From contig CANTUR010000037.1 of NCBI GenBank assembly GCA_947683625.1, forward strand, positions 1,922,001-1,986,000: a DNA stretch of 64,000 bases. Reading direction: 5' to 3'. Position 1 is the first letter of the stretch, and every line of letters starts with the position of its first letter. Positions 46,891-59,309 of the stretch are shown here, piece by piece. Position numbers and translations under genes: made by a program. Origin of the DNA: Mallotus nudiflorus. Its lineage: Eukaryota; Streptophyta; Magnoliopsida; Malpighiales; Euphorbiaceae. The notes below the pieces were generated by a model that saw only the letters and a list, made by a program, of their open reading frames with translations, had not been told where the DNA came from and searched no databases.

Positions 46891-48162
46891 TGTGAAATAT
46901 TGCCAATTATTTTTTAATTTTATTATGAATAAAAAGAAATGAATTTTCAAAATAAATTTACAAAATTTTTAAAAATAACCAATAGGTTAAATTGATTATA
47001 AATAATATATAGAATACATTTATTATTAAATTTTAATATTATACTAATGTTTTATTATAAAATAATGATAATATTAGTTGGAAGGGTACCAAAGTGCAAA
47101 AGATTTGAAACATAAGGTACTTAAATGTCGAAAAAACCTCAATATGGGTTTTGCTCAAAGGTAAAACCAAAGGGATCGAAATTGTACTTATTCCTTTATT
47201 TATCTACCCAACATCGCTCCTTTCTTCACTATTCTTCCTTTTCTCTGTAGATTGTCTTCTTCTACCTCTCATCCTAACCTTAATCTACCATAATTTCCCT
47301 ATCTTCTTTCCATTTAATTTAAACAGCCATGGTCCCTATAACCCTCTCTCATGCTATATGACTTGATGCAAATGGATCAATATCTATTTTGGGTTTCTAT
47401 TCTTGTTATTTCATTAAAATAAACTAAAAAACCAATTTAAACCATCAGTAAGTCAATGACATGAATTTCCTTTTATTTACATAATATGGTAAATTTTATG
47501 TGTATTTTGTATTATGTTATTAAATTGTGTGTGCTTAAAACATGCATGGGTTTTTTGTATTGATTTTTGGATTTAAAGTTTATGCATTTAAAACATGCAT
47601 GGATGTTCTTGTATTCTTTTCTAGATTTTAATCACAATAGAGACAATTATTGTTGAGATATGGTGTTTTATGATTTTTTTTGTTAAAGTCTATTTATTGA
47701 AAACATGAATGGGTTTTCCTATATTGCTTTGTGAATTTTAATTGCAACAGAGGTGACTATTGTTAAGATCTTGGTGTTTTGAAGTTTTTTCCTTAATATT
47801 AAAATAATCTATGAATAAATATTTGATTTTGAAGTTATTATAGTAAATTTTAATTTTTTTTACTATGACTTGTATAATTTTTGTATTATTATTATCTCTG
47901 TTTAAAGGATCTGCTTGTTGTGTGTTTTATATATGAACTTTATGACTCTCTTATAAGTGTGTGTGTTTTATATATGAACTTTATGAATCATAATCTTGAT
48001 CTTTAGAAAAAATGTAATGCATATTTGTAAATGTTGATCTGTGACTTTATTATTTGTATTATTTTTATTATTAGTGAGTTTTGCATTATGAATTATATTT
48101 TTCTCTATGTATGATATTTCTTCTTTTGAGTTATTAAAATCAACTAAAAAAATTGGTGGAAG
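46891..48162. other. AT-rich intergenic DNA with short tandem repeats
   Basis: No convincing gene. Two direct copies of 'gtgttttatatatgaacttt' start near 47922 and 47963, and a weaker set of repeats with 'aaaacatgcatggg' cores lies at 47535-47790. A 71-codon open frame at 47151-47366 has no family features. Confidence 0.6.
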
Positions 48163-48669
48163 TAGGGGTGAGCATTAGGCAGTAGGTCAGGTTTCCATTT
48201 TTTTAAAAATTGTAAATTGAGCCAAACCAAAGGTTTTAGGTCGGATGGGTTGAGTAACCGAATATTTAATAAATACAATAAGTGAAATAAAAAAAATAAA
48301 GTAATTGTTAGTAGCCAAACAAAAATGTTGCATGTTCTTTTGGTTAAGAATTTGGGTTTAAGCCTTAGTAATGGTATTTTAGAATTTTTTTTTATTTTTT
48401 TGTAATTTTACATTTTTAAATATGAAGAAAATAGTTGTAGGTTGTGGGATCAAACTCTAATTACAAACGCCTTATTACCATGGTATAAATGTCTTAGTAG
48501 TACATTTTAGTTATATATATATATACACACACACACACTAAATTTTAGTTTTTTAGTCGGGTTGGTTTCGACCAAAAATTTATAAAATCACCAAAATGAA
48601 AATCAAATGACTTGGGTTAGTTCAGTTCAAGATAAGGTTTTCGAGGTGGGTGGGTTTTGCACACCCTCA
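48163..48669. mobile_element. hAT-type MITE, 507 bp
   Basis: Ends TAGGGGTGAGCA and (reverse) TGAGGGTGTGCA, the short hAT-type terminal inverted repeat. Eight-base flanks GGTGGAAG (48155-48162) and GGTGGAAA (48670-48677) match at 7 of 8, the hAT duplication length. Inner parts also carry the repeated ggtt/aacc-rich sequence usual in such elements. A (TA)(CA) run sits at 48513-48538. No coding. Confidence 0.75.
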
Positions 48670-48849
48670 GGTGGAAACATTACATTTTTTATAACTTTTG
48701 ATTCTAAATTGAAATGGTGGAAGCATTAATTCTGAAAAATAAAATCCAAATAGAGTCTTAAAACTCAAAAATGAATTCTAAAATTTGAATCTTATGTTTC
48801 TTAATTATGTTTTAATTTTGATATTGCCATTGTCTAATCTAGAATGTCA

Positions 48850-51105
48850 ATTGTGTTATAGATAGAATCAGAGCAAAATAATGTTGTTCAATAACAACAA
48901 GATATGGAATCATAATAATAACAAATAGACAATGGTTCTACTACTTCTAAAAAAAGAAAAAAACATCAATTCAAAATTTGAATTATAGGACCATTTTAAC
49001 TGAGTTAAAGATGCATAAGGGGTTACAGTTAAAAGCAAGGTGTCTTTATTATGCTAATTTATTTAATGTTCATACAAAAAGGCATGGCACATCTTCAATG
49101 AGAAACCATATTTAGAATTGCATGAAATATACTCATAAAAAAGACATTAGGCAATCTTTGGTGACTTTAAAACATGATGCAGTGGAAGCAACAACCTCTT
49201 AAACAATTGGGGTAATAGGGACCTAAAAATTTGACTATGACCTAATTAGAAACACACATGTTGAAATGCTTATAGTAGATGAACTACCTTTTGACTAGAA
49301 GGGGAGGGTTTCTAAAAATTCATGTATGCTTGTTGCCTTGGATTTAAAATCCCTTACAGGTGGATATTTAATAGTGATATTTATAATACCTACTTGGATG
49401 AGAGACTTAAATGAAAATTTTTTTTAAATAATATTGTCAACTTGGACAATTGACTCTTGGAATTTAATTCAAATGCTTAATTATATGTGTATCGCTACAC
49501 ATTTTATTTAAGATGAGTGAAACTTACATAAAAAAAATATTTTTTTGTTCTTATGACCTCACATAGAGGTGAGTACATTGCAAAGACACTGTTTGCTTTA
49601 TTGGGTTTAAAGAATGTTTTTATTATGATTGTGGACATTACCTCTAGTATTGACACAAAAATGTCATATTTAAAAAATTATTGTCTTGGGGAATAAGCTT
49701 TGTTAGGGCTAAATACTTATATATTAAGTGTATTGCATATATCTTGAATGTCATTATATATGATAGTTTAAAAGATGTTTCAAATTTTATGAAAAAATTT
49801 AAGAGACTGTTAGGTATATAAGGAATTTACCTACTAAATTGAGAAATTTTAAAGAATTTTCTCAATTGGTTAATATGAAGTCCAAAGCTTCTTCATCTTT
49901 TGATGTACCAACTAGGTGGAATTCTAAATATTTAACGCTAAAAAAACATGTATATATGAAAAAGGTTTTGAGAAATATGATGAGAATGAGTATATATTTA
50001 GTGTAGATTTATGTGATGATGTGCCAGACATTTTTATTTGCATTGTGTGAATACAATGGTTGAATACTTGTGTAACAGTTCTATATAATGACATTAAGAA
50101 TCTTTAGTTCTTTGTATGCCACTTCAAATTTTTTTTAATGAAGTTTCTTATCTATGTTATATTTTGAGTGAATGGATGTAATTAGCTAATGATAATGTGA
50201 TTTCCATGGGCATCAGTGTGAAAGAAAAGTTTAACAATAATTGGGGGATGAAAAATGAATTTTATGATTTTCTTTGGTAACTTGTTACATCCTACAAAAA
50301 AAATTGAGTAATTAGAATTTATTTGGGCTAAATGTATGAGGAAGAAAGTGGAAGCAAACTATATTCTCTTGTCAAGTCCTCTTAGTTTGAATTGTACATT
50401 TTGATTGCATTCTTATATTTGAGGACCATAAGCCTTTTATTACCTTGTTGTTTCTTTTGGTTTTGAGTTTGAGTCCCAATTGATCCTCTCTTCTTGTTTG
50501 AAAGTAGTCAGTATTTTACATTTACTACTATGCCTTCTTTTGGAAAGCCTTTATTAGTCTTGAAAGCTAAGTATAAAAAAGCACAAATTAGAGAGTGGAC
50601 TTGGTGGAAGCAAGCAATCTAAACTTGAAATGTATCTAAGTGAGGCCATAGTAGAGGAGGATGGACTTTATGTGTTGAGATGATGGAAGCTTAATTTTAA
50701 AAGATTCTTTATTCTATCTCACTTGGCTAGAGATGTCTTAATATTCCCAATCTCCATTGTTGCTTCTAAATTAGATTTTAGCACTTACGGCAAAGTGCTT
50801 GATGTGTTTAGGAGTTCTTTAACTCTAAATATTATGGAAGCCCCTAATTGCACAAAAGATTGGCTGCGATTGTCTAAAAAGCCAATTTTAGTTGAAGAGG
50901 TAATTGATGATATTAAAAACCTAAAAAATGGTTGGTCCCAATCTAGTTACATTTTTTTCTTATTATTTCCATTTTATATTTATATTTTGGATTGGTACTT
51001 TCTAATGGTTCATTTTTCTCTTGTTAACAGAGCTACTTTAATGGGCAATGGCTTTTCATTGACATCAACAACTACATCCTGGTCTATTAGTTTATTTTGC
51101 TAGCA
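48850..51105 (+). pseudogene. hAT transposase pseudogene (BED finger, Ac-type)
   Basis: Pieces of a zinc-BED hAT transposase in order: NYCGK-like BED remnant with RHGTSSMRNHI (about 49060-49120), IVDELPF...EGEGF (49260-49320), KIPYRWIFN (49350), a run of degenerate core with CIAYILNVIIYDSLKDV (about 49720-49770), and the C-terminal dimerisation domain, the best preserved part, as an open frame at 50723-50940: ARDVLIFPISIVASKLDFST, GKVLDVFRSSLTLNIMEAP, CTKDWLR. Transposases of this type cut and paste hAT elements. Stops and frameshifts throughout; element termini not identified. Confidence 0.82.
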
Positions 51106-52095
51106 ACTTCAATAAATTATTCAGTCTCACTCTTTTAAATTATTATTTTATTTTGTTACCTATTTTCTATGTCTGGTTGTCTGATTATTTATTGTTATGT
51201 TTATGCGTAAGTTTGTGACTATAATGTGAGTCTTGTAACCAACTTGTTCTATAAGTTATAATTGTTGTTTCACTATGTCACTTGCTATTTATTCTAAGGC
51301 AATGATGAAGCTTCAACTATTAAATGCTTGAACATAGAAAGAATATTTGTTTAAGTTTCATTAATGATAGTTTGTTACTATTGCTTAAAATGTCGCATTG
51401 TTCTTTTATATGACATGAAATTCACTTTTTAAGCCTCTTCTTTTAATAGGGTTTTTTTTTTATTTTCCTACTGCTACTTCTCTATTCAAGTTTGTTACCT
51501 ATAATAAATGTTGAAGTTTAGTTACCTAAATAATGATTTATGTTAGTGTTATTACGTATATTGTTCATATTTTCACACAGGTAGTCCATTTAAATTCTAC
51601 TTTGAATTACATACATGAGGCAGAGATAATGAGGAATATGATGCATATTGAATCTTTATTCTTCGATACAAATTATTTTCCTTACTTTGGCAATTCTATT
51701 TTAAGTTTGCGGCAATGATGATGTGCTTCCACCTATTGAATTCTTAATAGCAAAATGAATGTTAATTGCTTAATTTTCTTTAGTGGTAAACAACTTGACT
51801 TCTTTGTCTACCTACTACCAGAATTTTAGCATTTGGTATTCTGCGATGACTTATGTATTACAATTTGAGCCTCAAATTCAATGTTCTTTGATCTATATTT
51901 TTATTTTTTCCTACCATTACTTATGTAAGATACTTAATTAACTTCATTGTGCTTTGCAAGAAAGAATTATTGACTTCTGACTCTTTTTTCGCTACTTAAT
52001 TTTTTTTAACACTTGGCAATTTTTTTTTGTTATACAGTCACTCAAGGGGTTGAATCCGATATCAATAATGAAGCAAAATTCTGGTGGAAACATAT

Positions 52096-52098
<3 letters not shown>
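51106..52098. other. AT-rich DNA downstream of the hAT pseudogene
   Basis: No gene seen. Two loosely similar blocks (around 51300-51370 and 51705-51790) share 'ggcaatgatga...gcttc' openings. Confidence 0.5.

Positions 52099-52173
<75 letters not shown>
52099..52173. repeat. (TA)n microsatellite, about 37 units
   Basis: Uninterrupted alternating TA. Confidence 0.95.
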
Positions 52174-52180
<7 letters not shown>

Positions 52181-52288
52181 TTTTATTCTTCTGTAATTGT
52201 ACTTATATGCAAAAATTACATTTAAGTGTGGAAGCCTTTTTTTTTTGTCCAAATTATGTAATGTAAAGCCCATTAATAGTTAAAATCA

Positions 52289-52796
52289 TATTTATTGCAC
52301 TAATGATATTTCAACTTTACCATATATTCCATTTTGGTACCATATTTTTAATTTTTTTTCTTTTTAGTTATTGAAGTTCTAGTTTTGTTCTAGGTTAAAG
52401 TATCTCAAACATGTCCAATCAAATTTAGCATACATGACAATTAGAAAAAATATATTTTTAACATATTTGCCACGAAAACATCTCATTAAGCAGCCTAATT
52501 ATCTTATGGGCTCTAGAAAATAATTTTTTTTCCTTATTTTCAATTTTGTTCTCTTAAGTAATTCTATTTTTTAGGACCCATAAGATGATTAAGTTACTTA
52601 CTGGGATGATTTCGTGGTGAATATACTAAGAATATATTTATTCTGTCTGTCACGTATGCTAAATTTGATCAAATATATTTGAGTTATTTTAACCTGAAAT
52701 AAATATAGAACTTCAGTAACTGAAAAGAAAAAATTAAAAATATGGTACTAAAATGAATATATGGAAAAGTTAAGGTACCATTGGTACAATCAACTT
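52289..52796. mobile_element. Mutator-type foldback MITE, 508 bp
   Basis: Perfect 10-base flanks GTTAAAATCA at 52279-52288 and 52797-52806. The left half is the imperfect reverse complement of the right half over almost the whole element: for example ttccattttggtaccatatt on the left against the reverse complement of aatatggtactaaaatgaa on the right, and catcttatggg/cccataagatg near the middle. Such long inverted halves with 9-10 bp duplications fit Mutator-type foldback elements. No coding. Confidence 0.8.
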
Positions 52797-54040
52797 GTTA
52801 AAATCACAACAAATTTATTATAATTTTCTAATGTTTTGAATTGAAAGCTCAATAAATAGGGGTCCAACTGAGCTGGCCAAAACTAATTTCTTGACTCAAA
52901 GAAATTCAATCTCTTTCGGATTTCAAAACCGTTAATTTTTGTGAATATTTAGCTTTATTTAATTTGAGAAATTAATTCCACCTATCTTATTGGTTTTACG
53001 GTTTGAGTGCTCAATCTGACATATGCATATCCTTAATTATAAGGGTTGTAAGTAATTTTTTGTATGAAAATATCAAGTGGGTACATTTTAGATTCATGCA
53101 ATTAAATAGTTTTAGTGATGATTAATCTTATCAAAGACCTATAATTTAACTCATTGATAAACAAAATCTCTATAAAGTAAACCAAACACCCTCAAAGTTA
53201 AAGTTGCTTGAACAACACTATCTTTGATCCTTTACTTTGTGAACATCCTTCCACTTAGAGATGCACCCAAGGGCCAATTTCAGATATTAGAATATAGCAA
53301 TGACAATTATCTAGGTTCGAATATAGGATTTGAAGAACCAATATAAACACATCTCCCACAAAAGTAAGATATGATATGATATATATATATATATATGTAT
53401 GTACATAGAGGTTTTTTCGATTTAAGTATGATTTTTTTTTACCCAAATTTAAGTATGATTTTTCGATTCTTGAAAAACAGCAATTATTGATTTTTGATCT
53501 ATTTCAATTGCTGCTCCTACTTGTAAGTGACCATTTAATAAATGGTAGGAATGGTTTAATAAAGCTATTGGTTTTTTTTTTTGGGCAATATTCGATAAAG
53601 CTATTGATAATATGACAACTGAGCTCAACATTTCATTTGGTAATCTACTAATAGTATAATATTATCATTGCCTAAACAATTTTTGGAAAAAGCATCCGTC
53701 GAAACTTTTTAAGTATTATTGAAGTGAATCTTTAGCTAGTCGGTCTGCATAACAAATGTTTGTCAATTCTTTTTTTGGCATAACAATGTTTGTCAATTTG
53801 TGTCTTACACTTCTCCAACTATTAAATTAACATCATATCCATGTGAATATTGAAAGGCGTGACAATAAAAAAATGTTTTCAAGACAAGATTCTAGTGCCA
53901 ATAGCATATAACCCAAAATCACATGTATTGCTAGTCTTAGAAGATAATTACAAAAAATGGGTCCAAAACATAGAAAATAATTACACTTTTGTCAAGAATG
54001 AGTTATTTAGTTTTGTTTACAATTTATTCAATTCTGTTTT
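52797..54040. other. AT-rich intergenic DNA
   Basis: No gene recognised. Minor features: an (AT)n run at about 53378-53398, a 15 bp duplication 'tttaagtatgatttt' at 53419 and 53449, and a 19 bp duplication with 'aatgtttgtcaatt' at 53755 and 53786. The open frame at 53850-54065 shows no family resemblance. Confidence 0.55.
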
Positions 54041-54529
54041 GGCCAAATGCATAATTTTATCCTGAACTTTTTTTCAATTAACACAAACACTAATACTATT
54101 TAACTTTTATAATGATTTATTCAACATTTAAACTTTTATTTAAAATTTTTCAAACTCTTATAATACATAAAATTGAAATATTTTATAAATTAATGTTGGT
54201 ATGAATATAAAAAAAACCTTATATAAACTAAAATAATGTTTAATGAAAGAGAAAATAATTAAAATAAATTTTTTAACTTTTTAATATTAGTTTTAATTTT
54301 ATTTATAGTGTTTTGAAGCCAAATTTAGCATTTTATGTATTTAAAATCATTTGAAATCAATTTTTATCTATTTTGATAACGTATGGGTTAAATAAAGTAA
54401 CAAATACAAATTAAAATATATGAAAAAGGTTCAAAATAAAAGTTTAAAAGTTAAATAAGAAATAATAAAAGTTGAGGAATATTAAAGGTTAATTGTGTAA
54501 AATTTAGAGGTAAAATTATGCATTCAGCC
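54041..54529. mobile_element. Mutator-type foldback MITE, 489 bp
   Basis: Left end GGCCAAATGCATAATTTTAT, right end reversed GGCTGAATGCATAATTTTAC, with caattaac following in both. Flanks ATTCTGTTTT (54031-54040) and ATTTTGTTTT (54530-54539) match at 9 of 10. Inner halves are also complementary (tttaacttttataatgattt against a right-side partner). Confidence 0.75.
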
Positions 54530-54629
54530 ATTTTGTTTTTATAGAGTGACAAAAAAAAAAAAAAAACAGAAAAATAATTTTTGTAGAAGTAAATTCCTAC
54601 AATTGTTTATTCTTTATTCATAATCTAGT

Positions 54630-55173
54630 GGGTTAATTAATTGTAGAGGAGATTATTAAACTTTACACTAAATTTTATTTTGGTTTAATAACTTAAATTT
54701 GTATATTTTTAGTTATAAAATATTGATTTTTGTTACACAAAGAAAGAAGTAACCTAATTTTTTTTTAGCTAATTTAGATGACATGACACACCAAAGTTTA
54801 ACACATCATAGTCCAATTCAACAAAAATGGGCAAGTCATAATATCAAGCCACCATTTTTATAAGACAGATGACAATAATTTTACTTTACCTTTTTTTTTA
54901 ATTTTTTTTACACTCAAACTTATAAAATTATGATCACCAGTCTTATAAAGAAGGTGATGTGGTAGTTTGACATTATAATTTTTGTTGAGTTGTACTATAA
55001 TATGACAACTTCAATATGTTATACCATCTAAATTAGCTGGAAATCGAAATTATTTTGGATGATTTCTCCATGTAATTAGAGTCAATGTCTTGAAACAAAA
55101 AAGATACAAATTAAACTTATGGAACTAAATAACATTTAGTGTAAAGTTTAGCAATCTCTAATACAATTTACCC
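54630..55173. mobile_element. Mutator-type foldback MITE, 544 bp
   Basis: Perfect nine-base duplication TAATCTAGT at 54621-54629 and 55174-55182. Ends GGGTTAATTAATTGTA and, reversed, GGGTAAATTGTATTAG, followed on both sides by aaactttacactaaat. The halves are complementary nearly to the centre at about 54890-54910. No coding. Confidence 0.85.
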
Positions 55174-55218
55174 TAATCTAGTGTTTATGTCCCCTTTCCT
55201 CTAGATACATACTTTATG

Positions 55219-55739
55219 AGGGTAAACTACACTAAATTACACTAAATTTTATTTTGGTTTAATAAATTTAATTTTTATATTTTTTGTTACAAAACATTAA
55301 TTTTAATTACATAGAGAAATCATTCAAAATAATTCTAGCTAATTTAGATAATGTGACACATTAAAGTTGCCACATTGTAGTCCAATTCAATATAAATTAC
55401 CATGTCACACTAACACATCACTTTCTTCATGAGACTGGTGGTCATAATTTTATAAGGTTAAATGTAAAAACTAAAAAATTAAAGGAAAATTATGGTCAAC
55501 AATCTTATAAAAAAAAAGTAGTGTGACAGTATAATATGACAATTTTTGTTGAGTTGGACTATAATATTGTAACTTTAGTATGTTACGTCATCTAAATTAA
55601 TCTAAATTATTTTTTATAACTTCTATGTGTAATTAAAATCAATATTTTATAGGAAAAAAATATAAATTCAAATTATGCAACCAAAATGAATTTTAGTGTA
55701 AAATTTGGTAATCTCATATGCAATTATCCTATTTCATGC
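55219..55739. mobile_element. Second copy of the 54630-type foldback MITE, 521 bp
   Basis: Shares tacactaaattttattttgg, tagctaattta(g)at and gacacaccaaagt-like blocks with 54630-55173 in the same order. Flanks TACTTTATG (55210-55218) and TATTTCATG (55740-55748) match 7 of 9, differing by C/T transitions. The left terminal repeat has a small deletion. Only 45 bp separates it from the previous element. Confidence 0.72.
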
Positions 55740-56178
55740 AATTTCATTAACTTTATTCTTTTAGGATGATAATAGATATTATGACTTACAATCTCGTGGG
55801 CCGTAGAAGGATAGAAAAATTCAGGCCAATTCCAATATTGTCCCTAATATTAATTAATATTTATTTTTTGAAATTTATTTTATTTCTTTGAATCTAAAAT
55901 CTAAAGTGTACAGGGTGAATTCATCATATAATGATTTAAACTCTTATAGTCTATAAATAATTTTTTTTATTTTTAATTAATGTAATTAAAAAAAAGTCCA
56001 GGGAAATTAAAGTAAATGTTGCACCTTGCCACGTAGTCCCGGGGGGGTGGGGGTGGGACATCTAACCTTATCCTTATTAGTACTACACATTGCCAACAGT
56101 AAATCATCCCATCTTCTAGTCTTTGAATTTTGAATTTTTCTTTCTTTTTTTTTAAATGGAGACAGAGAAAATTGGATC
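55740..56178. other. Upstream region of NBS-LRR copy 3
   Basis: Non-coding, with a G-rich tract at about 56041-56057 (two G runs separated by T). A TATA-like or other promoter cannot be singled out in the A/T background. Only the last ~17 bp before the ATG resemble the sequence before copy 2. Confidence 0.5.
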
Positions 56179-56972
56179 ATGGCTGACCCTATGCTGAGTT
56201 TCGTGATTGAGTTGACTCTGTCAAGGTTGGTTCAGTTTCTAACTAATGAAATCACACTTGCTTGGAATCGCAAGGAGGACCTGAAAAGGCTGGAGGAATC
56301 ATTGACCATGATTTGTGCTGTGCTACAAGATGCGAAGAAGCAACAGATAGAAAAGGAGTCCTTAAGGCTTTGGTTAAAGAAGCTCAAAGATGTTGTTTAT
56401 GAAGCAGAAGACGTTTTTTATGAGTTAGCCTATGAGAATCTTCGACTAAGCGTTGAGCTACAAGGCCCAACTGAGAATGAGCTGAGGATTTTCATTTCAT
56501 TCTCTAAAGGCACTAGCCATGTTAAAAAGGCAGCATTTCATATCAAAATGGCTCATAAAGTTAAGAACATAAATGGTTTGTTGAATAAGATTAAGAATGA
56601 TGCCATTGGTTTTGGACTTCAAGTCTTATCTAGAGATAGAGTTATGCTCGAAATGGACTTGTATCGTGTGACAAACTCGATCCCTGACAACTCTGTTGTG
56701 GGGAGAGAAGCTGATATCTCTAAAATTGTTAATTTGTTTACTTGCTCTTGCTACCAATAAGTTCTTACCATTATTCCCATAGCGGGAATGAGTGGTCTTG
56801 GAAAGACGGCATTAGCAAAATTGGTGTGTCAAGAAGTAATGGAGAGAAAGCTATTCACAAATAATGTTGTTCTATGCAATTTGCTGAAGAAGTTCAAAAG
56901 CTTGCATACCCTAAACTTGGAGAATGCTAAAATCAAACACTCATTAGCTTTAATTGGGAACTTGAAACATTT
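56179..56972 (+). pseudogene. CC-NBS-LRR resistance gene, copy 3, broken by a Tekay element
   Basis: Open for 193 codons from ATG 56179: MADPMLSFVIELTLSRLVQF, Rx-type coiled coil with YEAEDVFYELAYENLR (EDVID-type motif region), linker with SVVGREADISKIV. A CAA-to-TAA stop at 56758 lies about ten codons before the P-loop region, which is otherwise good (SGLGKTALAKLV; Lys and Thr kept). After KLF it jumps into LRRs (LLKKFKSLHTLNLENAKI), the same deletion as in copy 2. At 56973 the LTR of a gypsy element begins inside the codon run LKHL. Could at most yield a coiled-coil-only protein. Confidence 0.9.
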
Positions 56973-57166
56973 TGTAATATCCTATATATATATATATATA
57001 TATAATTATTTGAATAAAAAAAGGGATATATTTTTCTCAAATAGTATTAGTAATAGTTATTTTTGCATTATATTATATTATATTTGTGTTAACATTATAT
57101 TTAGGGTTAAATATTGATTTAAATGTGTATATTAAAGTAATTTGTGTATATATGTATGTATAAGTA

Positions 57167-57167
<1 letters not shown>

Positions 57168-57222
<55 letters not shown>

Positions 57223-57372
57223 GTACTAATATTTATCTATATATATATACATGCATAACTATATGTTAATATATAGTTATATATGTTATTATATTAATGG
57301 AAATTAATATGTATATATATAATATAATATGTATAGATATAATTAGTGTATATATTTCATGTAGTGTATGTT

Positions 57373-57421
<49 letters not shown>
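57168..57421. repeat. TA microsatellite runs in the Tekay LTR
   Basis: Two long uninterrupted runs at about 57168-57216 and 57370-57421 with TA-rich sequence between. Confidence 0.9.
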
Positions 57422-57425
<4 letters not shown>

Positions 57426-59309
57426 TAATTTTTCACCTAGACACATGTATGTATAACAAATATATTATATATATACATATATTAGTAGGTTATAATATAG
57501 TATATATATATATATATAAATATACATATAGAATATATTGAAGAGAGGAAGAAGGAGCCGAAGCTCACCCCCTCCCCCACCGCGCGACGCCCTCGATTGC
57601 CACTGTCACTGCGCCTCCCCCATCTCCGACCACCATCTGCTGCCTCCTCCTCCTTCTCCCTCACCTCCGGTCGCTTGCAGAGCCGTCGGAACCGCTGGAA
57701 CGGGAAGAAGCCGAGAATAGCTCTTAGGATCGGCCAAGCTCCGTCCGGCCACCATTTCCCTCCATTCCAGTGTCAATCTCCTCCCCTTGCACCGGTGAGA
57801 CACATTCCAAGCTTAGTTTAAGCTTTAATCTTGTTTTTGGTTGAGTTTTGAGTATTGTTAGTTTTTGAACTCTAGGGTTTTGAATTTTTTTTTAACTTGC
57901 TCTAGCTTGATTCATGCAAATTTCCTTTTCAAATGTGATTCCTAGTAGCTCAATCTACTTCTAGGAATTTTTTTATAATTTTTGGAATTTATTTTGATTT
58001 TTGGTGAATTTTTGAATATTTTAATATTATTTTGGGAATTTTTGGAAATTAATTATAAAAATCATAAATAATAATAATATTTGGTATTTTGGTGTTATTA
58101 TGAGTTGGTATTATTTTTAGGGTAAAGAAAATAAATTTTTGAATATTATACAATTTTTAGGAATTTTTATACTTTATGTCAAAATTTAATTATTAGGCTA
58201 ATTATATTTTTTTTAGAAGAAATTAAAAGCCATTAATATGTTTTAATTATATTAAGAATTTAATATTGAGAAAATAAGTTTTGGATGATTAAATAATTTT
58301 AAGAAATTTTTTTTTAGTATATATAGCACATTATGTAATTTATATATATTCTAGGGGTAAAAATGTAATTTTTCACTAAATATGGTAAAATATATATTTT
58401 AATTAGTCTTATTAATATTTAAAGGGTTTAGGCAATTTTTATAAATTAATTGATATAATTACCTAAGTAGTGTAAAATTTTAAATATCAGATTCCCAATA
58501 TATATATATATATATATATTCCTATAATACATTACCAAGGTTTAATTTGGATAATAATTATATTTATATTGTTGGTGATGGAATACAAATTTAATTGTTT
58601 AATTTTGAATAATTGAGATTTTATATAATTTTATTTATTTTAGTATACGTGTATGGGAAATATGTGTTTGAGAAATAAATGTTTTATTTTTCGGTATTTT
58701 ATTGAGTTGCGATCTCGGTCGGGGCAAATTTTAGTTTTGGAAGCCCGACTCGAGTGTGGGTGTTTGTGGTTATTAGAAGTGCATTTTCTATGCAGGTCTG
58801 GCTCTACCTTTGGTAGAGAGATGTCCGTTTTACAGAGGAGACTCTACCGAAATTTTGATAGATTTTCTCGTAAAACGTGATACTCGTAAAAATTTCTACC
58901 GTTAGTTAGGTTAAATCCTGTATGTTGAGTCTTGTCCGATTTTCCTCGAGTCAGTCTGGAATTTCATTATTCTGTTGATTTCTGATTCCGATTCCTTAGT
59001 CATGTTTTAAAAATCAATTTATTAATTTTCTTTTAGAGCATATCGGAGCAGAAGCTGTGATCGCATTCATCCTGTAGGTCAATAGAACGATCTGTGCGTG
59101 TGTTTATTTAAAGAATGCATGTGCTCGTATTTCTATTATATTGATTATATGATTTATTTAATTTAATGCTATTATTTATGATTTAAATGCATTTTATTTA
59201 TTTTAAATCAATTTGAGAAATTTTGGTAGAACGGGCTACCTGGTGGGCTTTACTAGGACTTTGTGCATATGGTAGAGATTAAGAGATGGATCCGATAATT
59301 GTATGATTG

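Noticed and set aside
47151..47366. 71-codon hydrophobic open frame
   Set aside because: No recognisable family, no homologous copy, composition typical of AT/CT-rich non-coding DNA.
48310..48365. B-box-like GGGTTTAAGCC suggesting a SINE
   Set aside because: Only a weak A-box match upstream, and it lies within the inverted repeats of the hAT MITE.
53850..54065. 71-codon open frame
   Set aside because: No motif, and its end overlaps the start of a MITE.
57538..57821. Pro/Ser-rich open frames on both strands
   Set aside because: They lie in the GC-rich leader of the Tekay LTR; the related LTRs do not keep the frames.
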